A stretch of DNA of 45,326 nucleotides, taken from NCBI GenBank assembly GCA_027859175.1, contig JAQIBG010000027.1:1-45326 (forward strand). The letters run 5' to 3'. The notes under the pieces were generated by a model. The model was given only the letters and a program-made list of their open reading frames with translations, was not told the origin of the DNA and did not search any database. Of the stretch, positions 37,269 to 45,326 are shown in pieces. Source of the stretch: Planctomycetota bacterium (GTDB lineage: Bacteria; Planctomycetota; UBA11346). Position numbers and translations under genes: made by a program. Numbering within the stretch: position 1 is the first letter of the stretch; every line of letters begins with the position of its first letter.

Positions 37269-39087
37269 AGGCCCTCCCGGCCCAGGCCGCGATGGTGCCT
37301 TCAATCAGCAGCACCGCGAGGGCGGCGAGCAGGAGGCCGATGCCCCAGTCGGCACCGCGCCCCTCGGGCAGCGATTCGGCGAATTCGGTGTCGGCGTCAT
37401 CGGCGAGATGTTGCAGCAGGCCTTCGGCTGCGTTGGGCAGCACCACCAGGGCTTCGTCGTGGTCGCCGAGGCGCCACAGGCCGGGCTCGGCCATCAGTTG
37501 CTCTTCTGCTTCCAGGCGCAGTTCGCGGCCGTCGCGGCGCAGCGTTGCTGCTTCGGGCACCGGCATGCCGGCCTGCCACTGCCGCGGCAGATGCAGCCGG
37601 CCGGTGTAGGTGCGTACGGTGCGGCGAATCCACAGCGGGAAGGCGCCGGCATTGACCAGGCTGGCTTGTTCGGCGGCGTCGCTGTCGGTTTCAATCGGGA
37701 GCGCTTCAATGATGACCCAGCCGCGGCCGGCCGGCACCGCGATCACCAGCGGGTTGTCACCGGCCTGGAGTAGGACTTCGGTGGCGGGGGTGGTGAGCAT
37801 CACCGGCACCTGCTCGAGATTGACCCGCGACAGGCTGGTATCGATGTCTTCGCTGCCGGTGGTCAGCGGCCCGCCAGGGAGGGCTTCGTCGCTCACGCTG
37901 ATGCCGGCGGCGAGTTCGGCCAATACCGGATCGCGTTGGAGTTGTTCGGCGCTGGTCCACAGCACGCCACCCTTGCGCGTCCAACTGGCAACGCGCTTGC
38001 TGTCGTTGAGGCCTTCGCGCGCGACCAAGAGGCCGCCAGCTGGCAGCGGCACGGCGGCATCGCTGGGATGCACGCGCGGGCGGCGATCGATGCGGGCACT
38101 GTCGGCTTCGAGCGCGGCTTCGAGGCGCGAGGGCGCGCTGGCCACCACCACGGCTGGTACTGTTGAGCGAACGTGGATCGGCAGCTCGAGGAGGTCGTCG
38201 TAGTTGAGGCCTTTGTCGATCAGTTGCAGGCGCAGCAGGTGCTCACCGCTGTCTAGGGGGGGCAGGCTGACGCGGGCGCGGTCTTCCGAGCGTGCCAACG
38301 TGACCGGTACGGGCAGGCCGGCGCCAATCGCCAGCTGGGCGCTCTCGCTTGGGCCGGTGATGGCCAGGCGCAGCGAGCCGGGCATGCCCGGAACGAGGTC
38401 GTCGCTGTCGAGCACGCCGCCGATGATCGCATTGGGGCCGTCGGCGCCGACACGCCAGCGGCGTACGCTGCGCACGCGCTCTTGCAGCACGGTGGCGAGG
38501 CTGGTGCCGTCGTCTTGGCGGAAGTCACTGATCAGCACCACGTCGCTCTCGCCGTCGCAGACTTCCATCAGGGTCAGCAGTTCGTCGTCGAGTGTGGCGC
38601 GGTTGAGGCCGCCGGGCATGGCACTGGCCACCAGCGAGGCAGCGTTGGCACGAATTGCGGCCAAGTCACCGCGCTCGCGCACTTGTACGCGATGGTCAAC
38701 CGTCACCAAGACCAGCTCTTGATAGCCGAGTTCGGCATCGGCCAGGGTATTGCGGACCTGGGCCAAGGCGCCGCCGCTGCCGCCGAGGGGGCCCATGCTG
38801 GCGGTGGTGTCAATCACCAGTACCAGACGGCCGCCGCGGCCGAATCCGGCCAGGCTTGGGCGCGCCAGAGCGAGCGCCAACAGGATCAGGGCCAGGCAAC
38901 GCAGCAGGAGCAGGAGCAGGTTGGTGAGCTTGTAGCGGCGTTGGGCCGCCTGCATCGCGGCTTGCAGCCACCGCATCGCGGCCCATGGACGCGGCCGAGG
39001 CCGCTGCCGGAGCAGCAGATGGATCAGGATCGGGACCGCGACGGCGGCCACACCCCAAGCCAAGAGCGGATTGAGTAGGCTGAACAC
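37258..39087 (-). CDS. BatA-like VWA membrane protein
   Basis: From a GTG at 39087 the protein has 609 residues and starts MFSLLNPLLAWGVAAVAVPILIHLL, the standard N-terminus of BatA-type aerotolerance-operon proteins (membrane helix 1 at 8-26, helix 2 at about 57-75). A VWA domain follows with the MIDAS-like DTTAS (Asp93; Thr replaces the first Ser). The C-terminus has a last helix (GIGLLLAALAVLLIEGTIAAWAG). The open frame extends 43 codons upstream to 39216, but those codons do not resemble the family. The usual partners MoxR ATPase and DUF58 protein are not next to it; bioA is divergent instead. Confidence 0.8.
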   Translation of the reverse strand: MFSLLNPLLAWGVAAVAVPILIHLLLRQRPRPRPWAAMRWLQAAMQAAQRRYKLTNLLLLLLRCLALILLALALARPSLAGFGRGGRLVLVIDTTASMGPLGGSGGALAQVRNTLADAELGYQELVLVTVDHRVQVRERGDLAAIRANAASLVASAMPGGLNRATLDDELLTLMEVCDGESDVVLISDFRQDDGTSLATVLQERVRSVRRWRVGADGPNAIIGGVLDSDDLVPGMPGSLRLAITGPSESAQLAIGAGLPVPVTLARSEDRARVSLPPLDSGEHLLRLQLIDKGLNYDDLLELPIHVRSTVPAVVVASAPSRLEAALEADSARIDRRPRVHPSDAAVPLPAGGLLVAREGLNDSKRVASWTRKGGVLWTSAEQLQRDPVLAELAAGISVSDEALPGGPLTTGSEDIDTSLSRVNLEQVPVMLTTPATEVLLQAGDNPLVIAVPAGRGWVIIEALPIETDSDAAEQASLVNAGAFPLWIRRTVRTYTGRLHLPRQWQAGMPVPEAATLRRDGRELRLEAEEQLMAEPGLWRLGDHDEALVVLPNAAEGLLQHLADDADTEFAESLPEGRGADWGIGLLLAALAVLLIEGTIAAWAGRAYGS

Positions 39088-39214
39088 GGCTAATGGTTTA
39101 GGGCGCCACGAGTGCTTGGCCAGCAATCGCTGGGGGGCTCGGGTGGGGGCTGTCTGCGCGCCGGCTGAGCGGCTCGGCGCTGGCGTTGGCCGGAGCCCTT
39201 CGCAGCATGCCGGC

Positions 39215-40606
39215 ATGGCACTAACCGACCGTGATCTCGCTGTGCTGTGGCACCCCTGTGCCCAGATGCAAGACTACCAGACTTTCGCGCCCTTGGAGGT
39301 GGTGGGGGCCAAGGGCTGTGAGCTCGAACTCGCTGACGGCCGCCGCATCATCGACGTGATTGCCTCGTGGTGGTGCAAAGCCCTCGGGCATGGTCACCCG
39401 CGCTTGCTCGGGGCGCTGCGTGAGCAGGCCGAGCGCTTCGAGCACGTGATTCTGGCCAATACCACCAACGCTGGCGTGGTGCGCTTGTGCGAGCGTTTGC
39501 TGGCGGTGGGTAATGGTGCGCCGGCCGCGGAGTGGGGTCCGGACGCAGTTCCAGGTCGTCTAGACGGCCATTTCGGCAAGGTGTTCCTGGCCGATAATGG
39601 CTCGACGGGGGTAGAGATCGCACTGAAGATGGCGTTGCAGGCCCAGGCCCAGCGCGGGCAGACTGGCCGCCAGCGTTTTGCCGCCCTGCGCAATGGCTAC
39701 CACGGCGAAACCGTGGCGACCCTCGCGGTGGGCGACTGCGGCTTGTATGGCGAGCCGTATCGCCCGCTGATGTTCCCGGTGCCGATGCTCGATGGCCTGC
39801 CGTATCGCAGTGGGCCCGATGCCCCGCGCTGGAACGACGCCAGCGCCGAATGGCCAGCGATTGAGGCCCAGCTCAATGCTCTCAGTGGCGAGCTTGCCGC
39901 GGTGATCTATGAACCGGTGCTGCAGGGCGCTGGGGGCATGTTGCTGTACAGCCCCGACCTATTGCGGCGTTTGCGGGCCTGGGCTGACGCGCACGAAGTC
40001 TACCTCATTGCCGATGAGATTGCGGCCGGCTTTGGCCGCTGCGGCACCATGTTGGCCTCGCATCTGGCCGGGGCCGACGCCTTGCCCGACTTCGCGGTGG
40101 TCAGCAAGGGTCTCACTGGTGGCGTGCTGCCCTTGTCGGCGGTGCTCACTACCGACGCGATCTACGCGCACTTCCTCGGCGACTATTCTAGCATGCGCGG
40201 CTTCTTGCACTCCAACACCTACACCGGCAATGCCCTGGCAGTGGCGGTGGCCAATGCCGCGCTCGATGTATTTGCTGAGGAACAGATACTTGATCACGTG
40301 GCCCGCACCGGGCCGCAGTTGCAGGCCGGCCTTGCGAGCCTGGCCAAAATCCGAGCGGGTTTGCGCAACTTGCGTGGCGTTGGCATGATGGCCGCGATCG
40401 ATTTGCGGCGTGAGGATGGCAGCGCCTTCGCCAAGGAAGACCGCATCGGCTACCACGTTTATCAGGCGGCTGTGGAGCGCGGTGCCTTGCTGCGACCCTT
40501 GGGCGATACGCTGTATCTGTTTCCGCCTTTGACGATGGATGCTGCCACCATTGATCGAGTGATCGCGATTGCGGGTGACAGCATCGACGCGGTGGTCAGG
40601 CGCTAG
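39215..40606 (+). CDS. bioA: Adenosylmethionine-8-amino-7-oxononanoate aminotransferase
   Basis: A 463-residue PLP enzyme of biotin synthesis that transfers the amino group of S-adenosylmethionine to 7-keto-8-aminopelargonate. The BioA signature WHPCAQMQDY is at 12-21 (usual WHPFTQM), the substrate loop GYHGETVATLAVGD at 161-174, and the PLP lysine is Lys298 in VVSKGLTGG, preceded by LIADEIAAGFGRCG (264-277). The ATG at 39215 is chosen because the upstream 48 codons are not family-like. No other bio gene is in the window, so the pathway must be completed elsewhere. Its stop overlaps the convergent AraC gene by 4 bp. Confidence 0.93.
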   Translation: MALTDRDLAVLWHPCAQMQDYQTFAPLEVVGAKGCELELADGRRIIDVIASWWCKALGHGHPRLLGALREQAERFEHVILANTTNAGVVRLCERLLAVGNGAPAAEWGPDAVPGRLDGHFGKVFLADNGSTGVEIALKMALQAQAQRGQTGRQRFAALRNGYHGETVATLAVGDCGLYGEPYRPLMFPVPMLDGLPYRSGPDAPRWNDASAEWPAIEAQLNALSGELAAVIYEPVLQGAGGMLLYSPDLLRRLRAWADAHEVYLIADEIAAGFGRCGTMLASHLAGADALPDFAVVSKGLTGGVLPLSAVLTTDAIYAHFLGDYSSMRGFLHSNTYTGNALAVAVANAALDVFAEEQILDHVARTGPQLQAGLASLAKIRAGLRNLRGVGMMAAIDLRREDGSAFAKEDRIGYHVYQAAVERGALLRPLGDTLYLFPPLTMDAATIDRVIAIAGDSIDAVVRR

Positions 40607-41415
40607 TCCCAGTCGCGCGGGGCTACGCCGTAGCGGCGTTTGAAGGCCTTGCTGAATACGAAGGCGTCGCTGTAGCCGCAGGCCGCGGCCACGCTTTGGA
40701 CATGGTGTTCGCCGCTGCTGAGCAGTTCGGCGGCGTGCTGGAGCCGGCGGCGTTCGAGGTAGGCGGCGGGCGATTCACCGGCGCCGCGTTGAAACACGCG
40801 GCTCAGACTCGAGCGATTGAGACCGCAGGCCACGGCGACGTCGGCCACTTTGATGCCCTGGCTGAAGTGCTGATCGATCCAGCGGCGCGCCGTTTGTGTG
40901 TGGCGGGTGGCGGCATCGTCACCGGTGTGGCGATTACGGCCGGTGGCGGCGATGCTGGGCAGCGCGCCACAAAGGCGCGACGCGCTATCCGCCGCATGTG
41001 GGCCGCCGAGGGCCGCTACAGCGCAGGCTTGGCGTAGCACATTTTCAAGCACGGCGGCGGTGCTTACCGGCCAGCATCCGCAGTGCGGTGCCAGGGCTTG
41101 CTCGCAGTCGGCAATAAAGCGTGGCCCCGTGGCCACCACGAGGTGCATCTCCACCTCGTGATCGATGTGCACGCGGTGTCGGTCACCCGGGTGCAGCAGG
41201 AGCACCCGCCCGGGGGCAATGCTGGAGCGGCCGTGGGCGTCTTGCACCCAGCCGCGACCAGCCGTTACCAAGGCGAAGAAACAGCGCGTCATAACGTGGC
41301 GTTCGAGCGTGCACGGCGCCCAGCGCTCATGTGCTGCCCGAATACACGCCACCGGGTCCTCAAGCTCCGGCACGAGGGGGTATTGCTGTCGATAGGCGAT
41401 CGCTGGCGAGGGCAT
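40603..41415 (-). CDS. AraC-family transcriptional regulator
   Basis: A 270-residue protein. The N-terminal half is a cupin-like sensor (GRVLLLHPGDRHRVHIDHEVEMHLVV). The C-terminal half holds the two helix-turn-helix motifs: IKVADVAVACGLNRSSLSRVFQRGAGESPAAYLERRRL and HHVQSVAAACGYSDAFVFSKAFKRRYGVAPRDW. It is divergent from the oxidoreductase/isomerase pair across 99 bp that contain two GGTCA repeats, so it probably activates that pair in response to a sugar. It ends 4 bp inside bioA on the opposite strand. Confidence 0.9.
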   Translation of the reverse strand: MPSPAIAYRQQYPLVPELEDPVACIRAAHERWAPCTLERHVMTRCFFALVTAGRGWVQDAHGRSSIAPGRVLLLHPGDRHRVHIDHEVEMHLVVATGPRFIADCEQALAPHCGCWPVSTAAVLENVLRQACAVAALGGPHAADSASRLCGALPSIAATGRNRHTGDDAATRHTQTARRWIDQHFSQGIKVADVAVACGLNRSSLSRVFQRGAGESPAAYLERRRLQHAAELLSSGEHHVQSVAAACGYSDAFVFSKAFKRRYGVAPRDWD

Positions 41416-41443
41416 GCCACATGATCACAAAAAGACATGAACT

Positions 41444-41491
41444 GGTCAAGTGGTGCCATTCCACTGAATAAGAATAGGTCATATAGTGACC
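41444..41491. promoter_or_regulatory. GGTCA direct repeats and small palindromes between AraC and oxidoreductase genes
   Basis: GGTCA occurs at 41444-41448 and 41477-41481, 33 bp apart, about three helical turns. The second is part of the perfect-arm palindrome GGTCATATAGTGACC (41477-41491), and AGTGG/CCACT (41449-41465) forms another small inverted repeat. TATAGT inside the second palindrome could be a -10 element. These are candidate AraC sites. Confidence 0.4.
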
Positions 41492-41514
41492 GAAACAGCA
41501 GGGAGGACGCTATC

Positions 41515-42555
41515 ATGGATCCAGTTAGAATCGCCATCGTTGGCTTACGCAATATCGGCAAGGGGCATTTGCGCCGCGCGGTGGCTTGCGACCAGGCTGT
41601 GGTTACAGCCGTGGTCGACACCGATCCGGAACGCCGCGAGCAGGCCCAAGCCGAGTTCGCGATACCGCGTGCGTACGCCGATGCCGCCGAAGCTTTTGCC
41701 GACCCCGCGGTGGATGCGGTGGTTCTCGCGGTGCCGAATCATCTCCATGCGCCCTTGAGCATCGCTGCGCTTGAAGCCGGCAAGCATGTCTTGGTTGAAA
41801 AGCCGATGGCCTGCACTGCGGCCGAAGCCGAGGCGATGCTGGCGGCGCGCGATCGCACCGGGCGCCATCTTCTGATTGGCATGAATCAGCGCTTTAGCTC
41901 GCGCGGCTATCGCGAATTGCTTGCAAGCGGCGCGATCGGCACCTTCCAATATGGACGCTGCCGTTGGAATCGCCGTCGGCCGCATGTTGCCCTGTGGGCG
42001 CGTGGTGACTGGTTCTGCGATCGCAAGCGCAGCGGTGGTGGTCCGCTGGCAGACATCGGTGTGCACAAGCTCGATCAATTATTATTTGTGCTTGGCTGGC
42101 CGCGGGTCGAGCGAGTGAGCGCCGTGATCGGAATGGGCGTCGGGGCACGCTGTGGCCAGGCACGTGGTCGTAATTACGGCGTGGAAGACTTTGCCACCGT
42201 GCAGCTTCGGTTGGAAGGTGGCGGCGTGATTGTGTGCGAGGCCGCGTACTTCCTGAATCAATCCGAAGAAGAGTATCAAGACATGGTGTGCTACGGCACC
42301 CTGGGGGGTTGTGCCACGGCCAACCCTGAGGCATGGACGGTGGCCGACGACGAGTCGGTGGTGCCGCTGGCCCTGCCCGACGTCACCGGTTTGTCGGCAA
42401 CGCCGGTCGAGCATCTGGTGGCGGTGATCCAAGGACGCGAGGAGGCCATGTGCACCCCCGAGCAGGGCGTCGACATGCAGCGGATTCTTGATGCCGCGTA
42501 CCGCAGCGCCGACCAGGGCTGTGAAGTGGCGGTGCCGCAGGCGGTGTTGGCATGA
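41515..42555 (+). CDS. Gfo/Idh/MocA-family NAD(P)-dependent oxidoreductase
   Basis: A 346-residue enzyme. The N-terminal Rossmann fold has IAIVGLRNIGKGH (6-18, a variant of the GxGxxG loop) and VVDTDPER. The catalytic EKP triad is at 95-97 (VEKPMAC), and the C-terminal domain has GGGPLADIGVHKLDQLLF, which supplies the conserved Asp and His. Members oxidise or reduce sugar or inositol-type hydroxyls. The ATG at 41515 has a strong GGGAGGA site eight bases upstream, which decides it against the upstream ATG at 41437. It overlaps the isomerase gene by 4 bp. The substrate is unknown; the partner gene suggests sugar or polyol catabolism. Confidence 0.92.
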   Translation: MDPVRIAIVGLRNIGKGHLRRAVACDQAVVTAVVDTDPERREQAQAEFAIPRAYADAAEAFADPAVDAVVLAVPNHLHAPLSIAALEAGKHVLVEKPMACTAAEAEAMLAARDRTGRHLLIGMNQRFSSRGYRELLASGAIGTFQYGRCRWNRRRPHVALWARGDWFCDRKRSGGGPLADIGVHKLDQLLFVLGWPRVERVSAVIGMGVGARCGQARGRNYGVEDFATVQLRLEGGGVIVCEAAYFLNQSEEEYQDMVCYGTLGGCATANPEAWTVADDESVVPLALPDVTGLSATPVEHLVAVIQGREEAMCTPEQGVDMQRILDAAYRSADQGCEVAVPQAVLA

Positions 42556-43352
42556 CACGCTGCGTGACTCCGCATGCCGGTGGCTCGATCCGGATTGGTT
42601 ACCGCTCGCCTCAGTTGTCCCACACTTGCAGCACCGCTGACAAAATCAGCTTGGCGCAAGAACTCGGCTGCGCCTGCATCGAGCCGCAGGTCAATCGCCT
42701 TGAGCTGACCTCGGTGGCGGCGGCGGCCGAGCTTGGCGCGGCCGCGCGAGCCGGCGGCATCAGCGCCGAAACCTTCGGCTGTGACCTGCCCCTGCTGGGT
42801 AGCGACGAGCAGGCTTTGGCCCAAGCGATTGATGACATGGCCGCGATCGCCCAGGCGCTCGGCGCCAACTATGTGTTCACGCGTGTGTTGGTGGATGAGC
42901 TCTGCCCTCAGGGCGATCTGTGGCAGCGTCTGGCGCGCAATTTGCCAGCCGCCGTCGCGCGCTGCACGGCGGGCGGCGTTGCTTTGTCGCTCGAGGCCGA
43001 CGGCGGCACCTTTGTCACCAGCTTGGAGCGCATGGAGCGTGCTCTCGATTTGGCCGACGGCGCCTTGGCCAACTTCGATCCGTGCAATTTATATCTCGCT
43101 GGAAGCGATCCGTTGCTGGCGGTGCAGCGCTTGGCGCCACGCATCCGCAGCGGTCACATCAAAGATGGCGTCTATGGTCAGCACGAAGTACCGGTTGGCA
43201 GCGGCGAACTCGATTGGGCAGGGATCTTGGACGCCATGGTCGAGGCCGGCATTGATGCAACGATGCACGTTGAGCACTGCAAGCAGCCCGACCAAGTGCG
43301 CTCCGCGATTGCGCATCTGCGAACGGTGATGCCAGCGCTGGCGGTGTGCTGA
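42552..43352 (+). CDS. Sugar phosphate isomerase/epimerase (xylose-isomerase-like TIM barrel)
   Basis: A 266-residue protein of the AP-endonuclease-2-like TIM barrel family that includes IolE, IolI and D-tagatose epimerase. Metal-ligand candidates are Glu in VALSLEADGG, Asp in NFDPCNLYLAG, His in SGHIKDGVYG and Glu in MHVEHCK, in the usual order. The start codon overlaps the stop of the oxidoreductase (ATGA), so the two are coupled. Pairs like this are widespread in sugar and inositol catabolism, with the oxidoreductase making a keto-sugar and the isomerase acting on it; the order here is inferred. It ends 2 bp from the convergent draG-like gene. Confidence 0.85.
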   Translation: MTRCVTPHAGGSIRIGYRSPQLSHTCSTADKISLAQELGCACIEPQVNRLELTSVAAAAELGAAARAGGISAETFGCDLPLLGSDEQALAQAIDDMAAIAQALGANYVFTRVLVDELCPQGDLWQRLARNLPAAVARCTAGGVALSLEADGGTFVTSLERMERALDLADGALANFDPCNLYLAGSDPLLAVQRLAPRIRSGHIKDGVYGQHEVPVGSGELDWAGILDAMVEAGIDATMHVEHCKQPDQVRSAIAHLRTVMPALAVC

Positions 43353-43354
43353 GG

Positions 43355-44323
43355 TCAGGAGTGGTTGAAAAAGCGTTCGCAGCACAGGTCGGCAAAGGCT
43401 TCAACCAAGCCCATCACCTCGGCGCCTCTGGCTAGACAGCAGCGCCAGGCCAGGGGAATGCCGCCGAGGCCGCTGCGCAGGCCAGCCAGCGAGCCGGTGA
43501 CGGCGGCGGTGGTGTCGGTATCGCCGCCGAGGTTGACGGCCTCGAGCACGGCGTCGCAGTAGCTGTCATGACGGTGCAGGCACCAGCAGGCAGCAACCAG
43601 AGTTGAGACCACGTAGCCATCGCTGCGGATCTGGTCGCGGTCGAGGCGCAGGATGCGGCTGTCGAGCAGGGGGCGGAACACCTGGTATTCGTCATCGGGC
43701 ACTCGATCGCCAAGCTCAGCGGCCGCCTGCCCGAGGCATTCGTGGAGCGGCTTGCGCGCCAACAAACCGGCCACGATGCAGCCGTACCACGCGCAGCACA
43801 GGCGTGAGCGGATGTGGGCGTGGGTCAGGGCGCTGGCGTCTTCCATCAGCTGATGGCGCTCGGCTGGTTCGAGCGCGGCCGCCCAGCACGCCACCGGAAA
43901 CATGCGCATCAGCGAGCCGTTGCCATTGTTGCGTACCGCGCGGCCGCCAATTTTCGACAGACTGACGCCGCGCAAAAAGCGCACGATGGCGTTCTCGGTG
44001 GCAAAGCCGATGTCGAAGCTGCGGCCGTGGGCGGTCCAAGCGCCGTGTTGATGCCACTCGGCAAAGGCTTCGAGATGACGGCGCGGTTCCCAGCCGTGAG
44101 CAAGGAAGGCTGCGGTGTGGGCGAGGGTCAGGCTGCCGTCGTCGCTCCAGGCGCCAACCGGTTGGCAATGGGTGCCGAACGAGCGCATGCCGGCCACCGG
44201 GTCGCGGTCGCGCTCGGCCCGCGTGCAGAACTCGACGGGCACCCCGAGGGCGTCGCCCACCACCAGTCCGAGCAGGCCGCCGCACACGCGTTCGTACACC
44301 AGAACCGGAACCGGCGTGCGCAC
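43355..44323 (-). CDS. ADP-ribosylglycohydrolase, DraG-like
   Basis: A 322-residue protein with the dinuclear metal motifs of the ADP-ribosylglycohydrolase family: WSDDGSLTLA (Asp61, Asp62) and NLGGDTDTTAAV (Asp268, Asp270). It would remove ADP-ribose from a protein arginine or related target. The first motif reads SDDGS, as in general family members, where classical DraG has TDDTE; so the call of DraG rests on its pairing with the DraT-like gene. The start is a GTG two bases after the stop of the upstream gene, which implies co-transcription and coupling. Confidence 0.85.
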   Translation of the reverse strand: MRTPVPVLVYERVCGGLLGLVVGDALGVPVEFCTRAERDRDPVAGMRSFGTHCQPVGAWSDDGSLTLAHTAAFLAHGWEPRRHLEAFAEWHQHGAWTAHGRSFDIGFATENAIVRFLRGVSLSKIGGRAVRNNGNGSLMRMFPVACWAAALEPAERHQLMEDASALTHAHIRSRLCCAWYGCIVAGLLARKPLHECLGQAAAELGDRVPDDEYQVFRPLLDSRILRLDRDQIRSDGYVVSTLVAACWCLHRHDSYCDAVLEAVNLGGDTDTTAAVTGSLAGLRSGLGGIPLAWRCCLARGAEVMGLVEAFADLCCERFFNHS

Positions 44324-44325
44324 CC

Positions 44326-45126
44326 TTAGCCGATCTCAACGTGCACGCGGTAGTCGCCGCCGAGCACCAAGCACTCCTGCTCGCCTTGCAGGTACTGCGG
44401 CGGCAGGGTGCCGGGCGCGAGTACGATTTTCGCCAGCGGCACGTCAACACGCCACACGCGGGCACCAAATTCCCAGGCGATCTCCGGGTTACAGGTGAAT
44501 GAACTGATGGTGTTGAATTCCACCAGCGCGCTGGTGCCGTCTGATTTGAGCTCGTAGCGTTCGGGGTCGTGGGTGCCGCGCCACAGGGTCAGCCAGTGCT
44601 GCCCGGGATAGCGCCGCGCGAGTTCGTCTTGGGTGTAGGTATAGAGCAGATCAAGCTGCGGCGGCAGCGGGCCAACGACACCGCGGTGGCCCTCCTGCGC
44701 AAAGCGCTCCTGGGCATCGGCGTCAACCAACTCGGTGCGGTGAAAGATCGGCCGTAGGCCAAAGCGGCTCTGGGCCCAAGCCTTGAGAATCGCCCCGCTC
44801 GTGCGGTTGCTGTCGACGCCCCAACCGCGCACCAGGGTGGCCACGTCCAAGTCGGGCCGCGCGCTGATGACGCCGTGCCCGCTGGTTTGGCTCCACACGG
44901 TGGTGACCAGATAGTGATGGAACAAGTCAGCACGCTCGGCCGGATCATCAATGGTGCCAAGTCGTTCCAGCACCCCAGCATGTTCCAGGCGAACCCAGTC
45001 CAACTCTAGCGCCTGCGGCTCATCTTGAAACCCAACCGAAGCCAACACCACCGCAGGCACGCCACACCGCGTGGTGGCCGCCGCCAGCGAGCCATACCAG
45101 GGCGCGGTATTCAGCTCCTGGGTCAT
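44326..45126 (-). CDS. DraT-like NAD+-dinitrogenase-reductase ADP-D-ribosyltransferase
   Basis: A 266-residue protein. Its blocks match dinitrogenase reductase ADP-ribosyltransferases: RGWGVDSNRTSGAILKAWAQSRFGLRPIFHR (100-130), DLLYTYTQDELARRYPG (159-175), LWRGTHD with Arg183, NTISSFT (205-211) and GEQECLVLGG with the ExE pair Glu249 and Glu251. That gives the R-S-E triad of arginine-specific transferases. DraT modifies NifH in response to ammonium or darkness; the next gene is the hydrolase that reverses this. No nif gene is visible in the window, so the target is unproven. The start at 45126 is an ATG; a TTG at 45162 is possible but unlikely. No clear ribosome site precedes it. Confidence 0.82.
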   Translation of the reverse strand: MTQELNTAPWYGSLAAATTRCGVPAVVLASVGFQDEPQALELDWVRLEHAGVLERLGTIDDPAERADLFHHYLVTTVWSQTSGHGVISARPDLDVATLVRGWGVDSNRTSGAILKAWAQSRFGLRPIFHRTELVDADAQERFAQEGHRGVVGPLPPQLDLLYTYTQDELARRYPGQHWLTLWRGTHDPERYELKSDGTSALVEFNTISSFTCNPEIAWEFGARVWRVDVPLAKIVLAPGTLPPQYLQGEQECLVLGGDYRVHVEIG

Positions 45127-45184
45127 GGAGGCAATTATTTGCGGCAGGGGTGGGGTGGGCAACGCGCATGAATGTACATTTGAG

Positions 45185-45326
45185 GGTCCTGGGTCCTAGG
45201 TCGTGGGACGCCTGCAAGCAGTCTTAGGCGCGGGGCGGACTGCCCCGATGCCCCGCCCAGTTGCGCTGGTCTCGGTTGCGCCGGCTGTTCCCGGGATCCA
45301 AGCGCCGTCAGGCGCGTACCAGGACC
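45185..45326. repeat. Dispersed intergenic repeat, copy 2 (runs to the window edge)
   Basis: Same block order as copy 1: GGTCCTGGGTCCTAGG (45185-45200), CGATGCC (45246-45252) followed by CCCAG...CTGG, and the hairpin GCGCC...GGCGCG (45302-45316) joined to ACCAGGACC (45318-45326). The element meets the window end and may continue. It lies upstream of the draT-like gene. Confidence 0.72.

Overview
The window is a high-GC, densely packed bacterial chromosome segment with about 33 protein genes (one cut by the left edge) and no rRNA, tRNA, CRISPR array, insertion sequence or phage gene that I could see. Secreted beta-helix and GH10 hydrolases, LacI and AraC sugar regulators, oversized prepilin-type proteins in a cassette and BatA-like von Willebrand proteins together suggest the Planctomycetota/Verrucomicrobiota/Lentisphaerota (PVC) group. 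That placement is an inference; there is no phylogenetic marker strong enough to fix the species.

Region by region. 1-8.8 kb is mostly housekeeping: a partial minus-strand gene, a TerC-family membrane protein, a 1148-residue protein that I read as a PPi-type phosphoenolpyruvate carboxykinase, release factor 3 (prfC), an Uup-like ABC-F ATPase and a small membrane protein. 8.9-17.9 kb is a plant-polysaccharide block: LacI regulator, secreted GH10 xylanase, secreted GH55/pectate-lyase-3-type beta-helix protein with a palindromic LacI-type operator in front, a large beta-helix protein without signal peptide on the other strand, and a second LacI regulator. 17.9-27 kb holds a membrane-anchored jelly-roll plus helical-repeat protein, translationally coupled to that second LacI gene, and then a tight five-gene cassette of prepilin-type proteins whose N-termini look like GspH, I, J, K and G of type II secretion but whose bodies are two to six times the usual size. 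27-30 kb has a small membrane protein, a GH31 glycosidase and a divergent AraC regulator.

30-35 kb has a three-gene minus-strand operon of unknown function, an intergenic repeat element, ligA (NAD-dependent DNA ligase) and another unknown gene. 35-39 kb has two overlapping BatA-like VWA membrane proteins. 39.2-43.4 kb has bioA, an AraC regulator and a divergent two-gene unit of a Gfo/Idh/MocA oxidoreductase and a TIM-barrel sugar isomerase. The right end holds a draT-draG-like pair (ADP-ribosyltransferase and ADP-ribosylglycohydrolase) and a second copy of the intergenic repeat.

The most interesting points are the giant pseudopilin cassette with Asp-rich loops and a coupled LacI/membrane-sensor unit just upstream, the dispersed approximately 140-bp hairpin repeat seen twice, the draTG pair with no nitrogenase in view, the putative PPi-PEPCK, and the fact that all seven convergent gene pairs meet within -9 to +8 bp, leaving no room for ordinary terminators.
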